Shown here piece by piece: positions 5,489 through 5,515 of a DNA stretch of 5,515 nucleotides; the first letter of the stretch is position 1; each line of letters begins with the position of its first letter. The stretch lies in contig DAOVFI010000181.1 in assembly GCA_030673005.1 (NCBI GenBank), positions 1 through 5,515 of the forward strand, given 5' to 3'. A program made the position numbers and the translations under genes. The stretch comes from Planctomycetales bacterium (GTDB lineage: Bacteria; Planctomycetota; Phycisphaerae; SM23-33). The notes beneath the pieces were generated by a model, which was not told where the DNA came from, did not search any database, and saw only the letters and a program-made list of their open reading frames with translations.

Positions 5489-5515
5489 AAAAAAAAGGAG
5501 ATATGTAGGCCGGGA
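5489..5515 (-). repeat. Start of a third REP-like copy next to an A-run, cut by the window edge
   Basis: The last 11 bases, GTAGGCCGGGA (5505-5515), match the beginning of the units at 1041 and 1127. As at 1031-1041, an A-run (eight A, 5489-5496) precedes it by a few bases. Read on the minus strand this would be a hairpin followed by a T-run, possibly the terminator of a gene beyond the right edge. The rest of the unit cannot be seen. Confidence 0.5.

Noticed and set aside
5496..5508. Plus-strand gene start (AGGAG followed by ATG)
   Set aside because: The ATG at 5503 is followed directly by TAG, and the spacing to AGGAG is only 2 nt.
1..5515. A new multi-gene system such as defence or secretion
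   Set aside because: The four genes have unrelated likely roles, are separated by repeats and terminator-like hairpins, and show no overlap or tight spacing. No CRISPR array, tRNA, rRNA or transposase gene was seen.

Overview
The window looks like part of a bacterial chromosome, possibly from an uncultured Planctomycetes/Phycisphaerae-like or other PVC-type lineage. That placement is inference only. It rests on a GC-rich background, a long secreted TPR-peptidase protein, a divergent URO-D-superfamily paralogue, and dense short palindromic repeats between genes. No marker gene confirms it.

Layout, left to right. Positions 2-628 (+) are the last ~208 codons of alanine racemase, with the 5' end outside the window. 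Positions 629-729 separate two convergent genes and hold three compact hairpins with 3-nt loops. Positions 730-993 (-) encode a small MazG-like nucleotide pyrophosphohydrolase. Positions 994-1141 are filled by a large imperfect inverted repeat next to an A-run, which reads as a terminator for the gene on its right. Positions 1142-2293 (-) encode a URO-D-superfamily protein that is neither canonical HemE nor an obviously complete MtaA-type methyltransferase. Positions 2294-2421 hold a candidate promoter for that gene and a nested hairpin just beyond the next gene's stop codon. Positions 2422-5358 (-) encode a 978-residue exported protein with a zinc-peptidase (Peptidase MA-like, HExxH...E) domain between two TPR arrays. 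Positions 5359-5515 hold its leader, a good sigma70-like promoter with a perfect TATAAT, and the start of another copy of the repeat seen at 1041-1127.

The three minus-strand genes point the same way but are separated by 128 and 148 bp gaps containing strong hairpins. They are more likely separate transcription units than one operon. No shared pathway links alanine racemase (cell wall D-Ala), the MazG-like enzyme (nucleotide pool cleaning), the URO-D-like protein (unknown) and the TPR peptidase (envelope). I see no coherent new multi-gene system. The most unusual content is the set of intergenic hairpin families, the compositionally distinct URO-D-like gene, and the TPR-peptidase-TPR protein.
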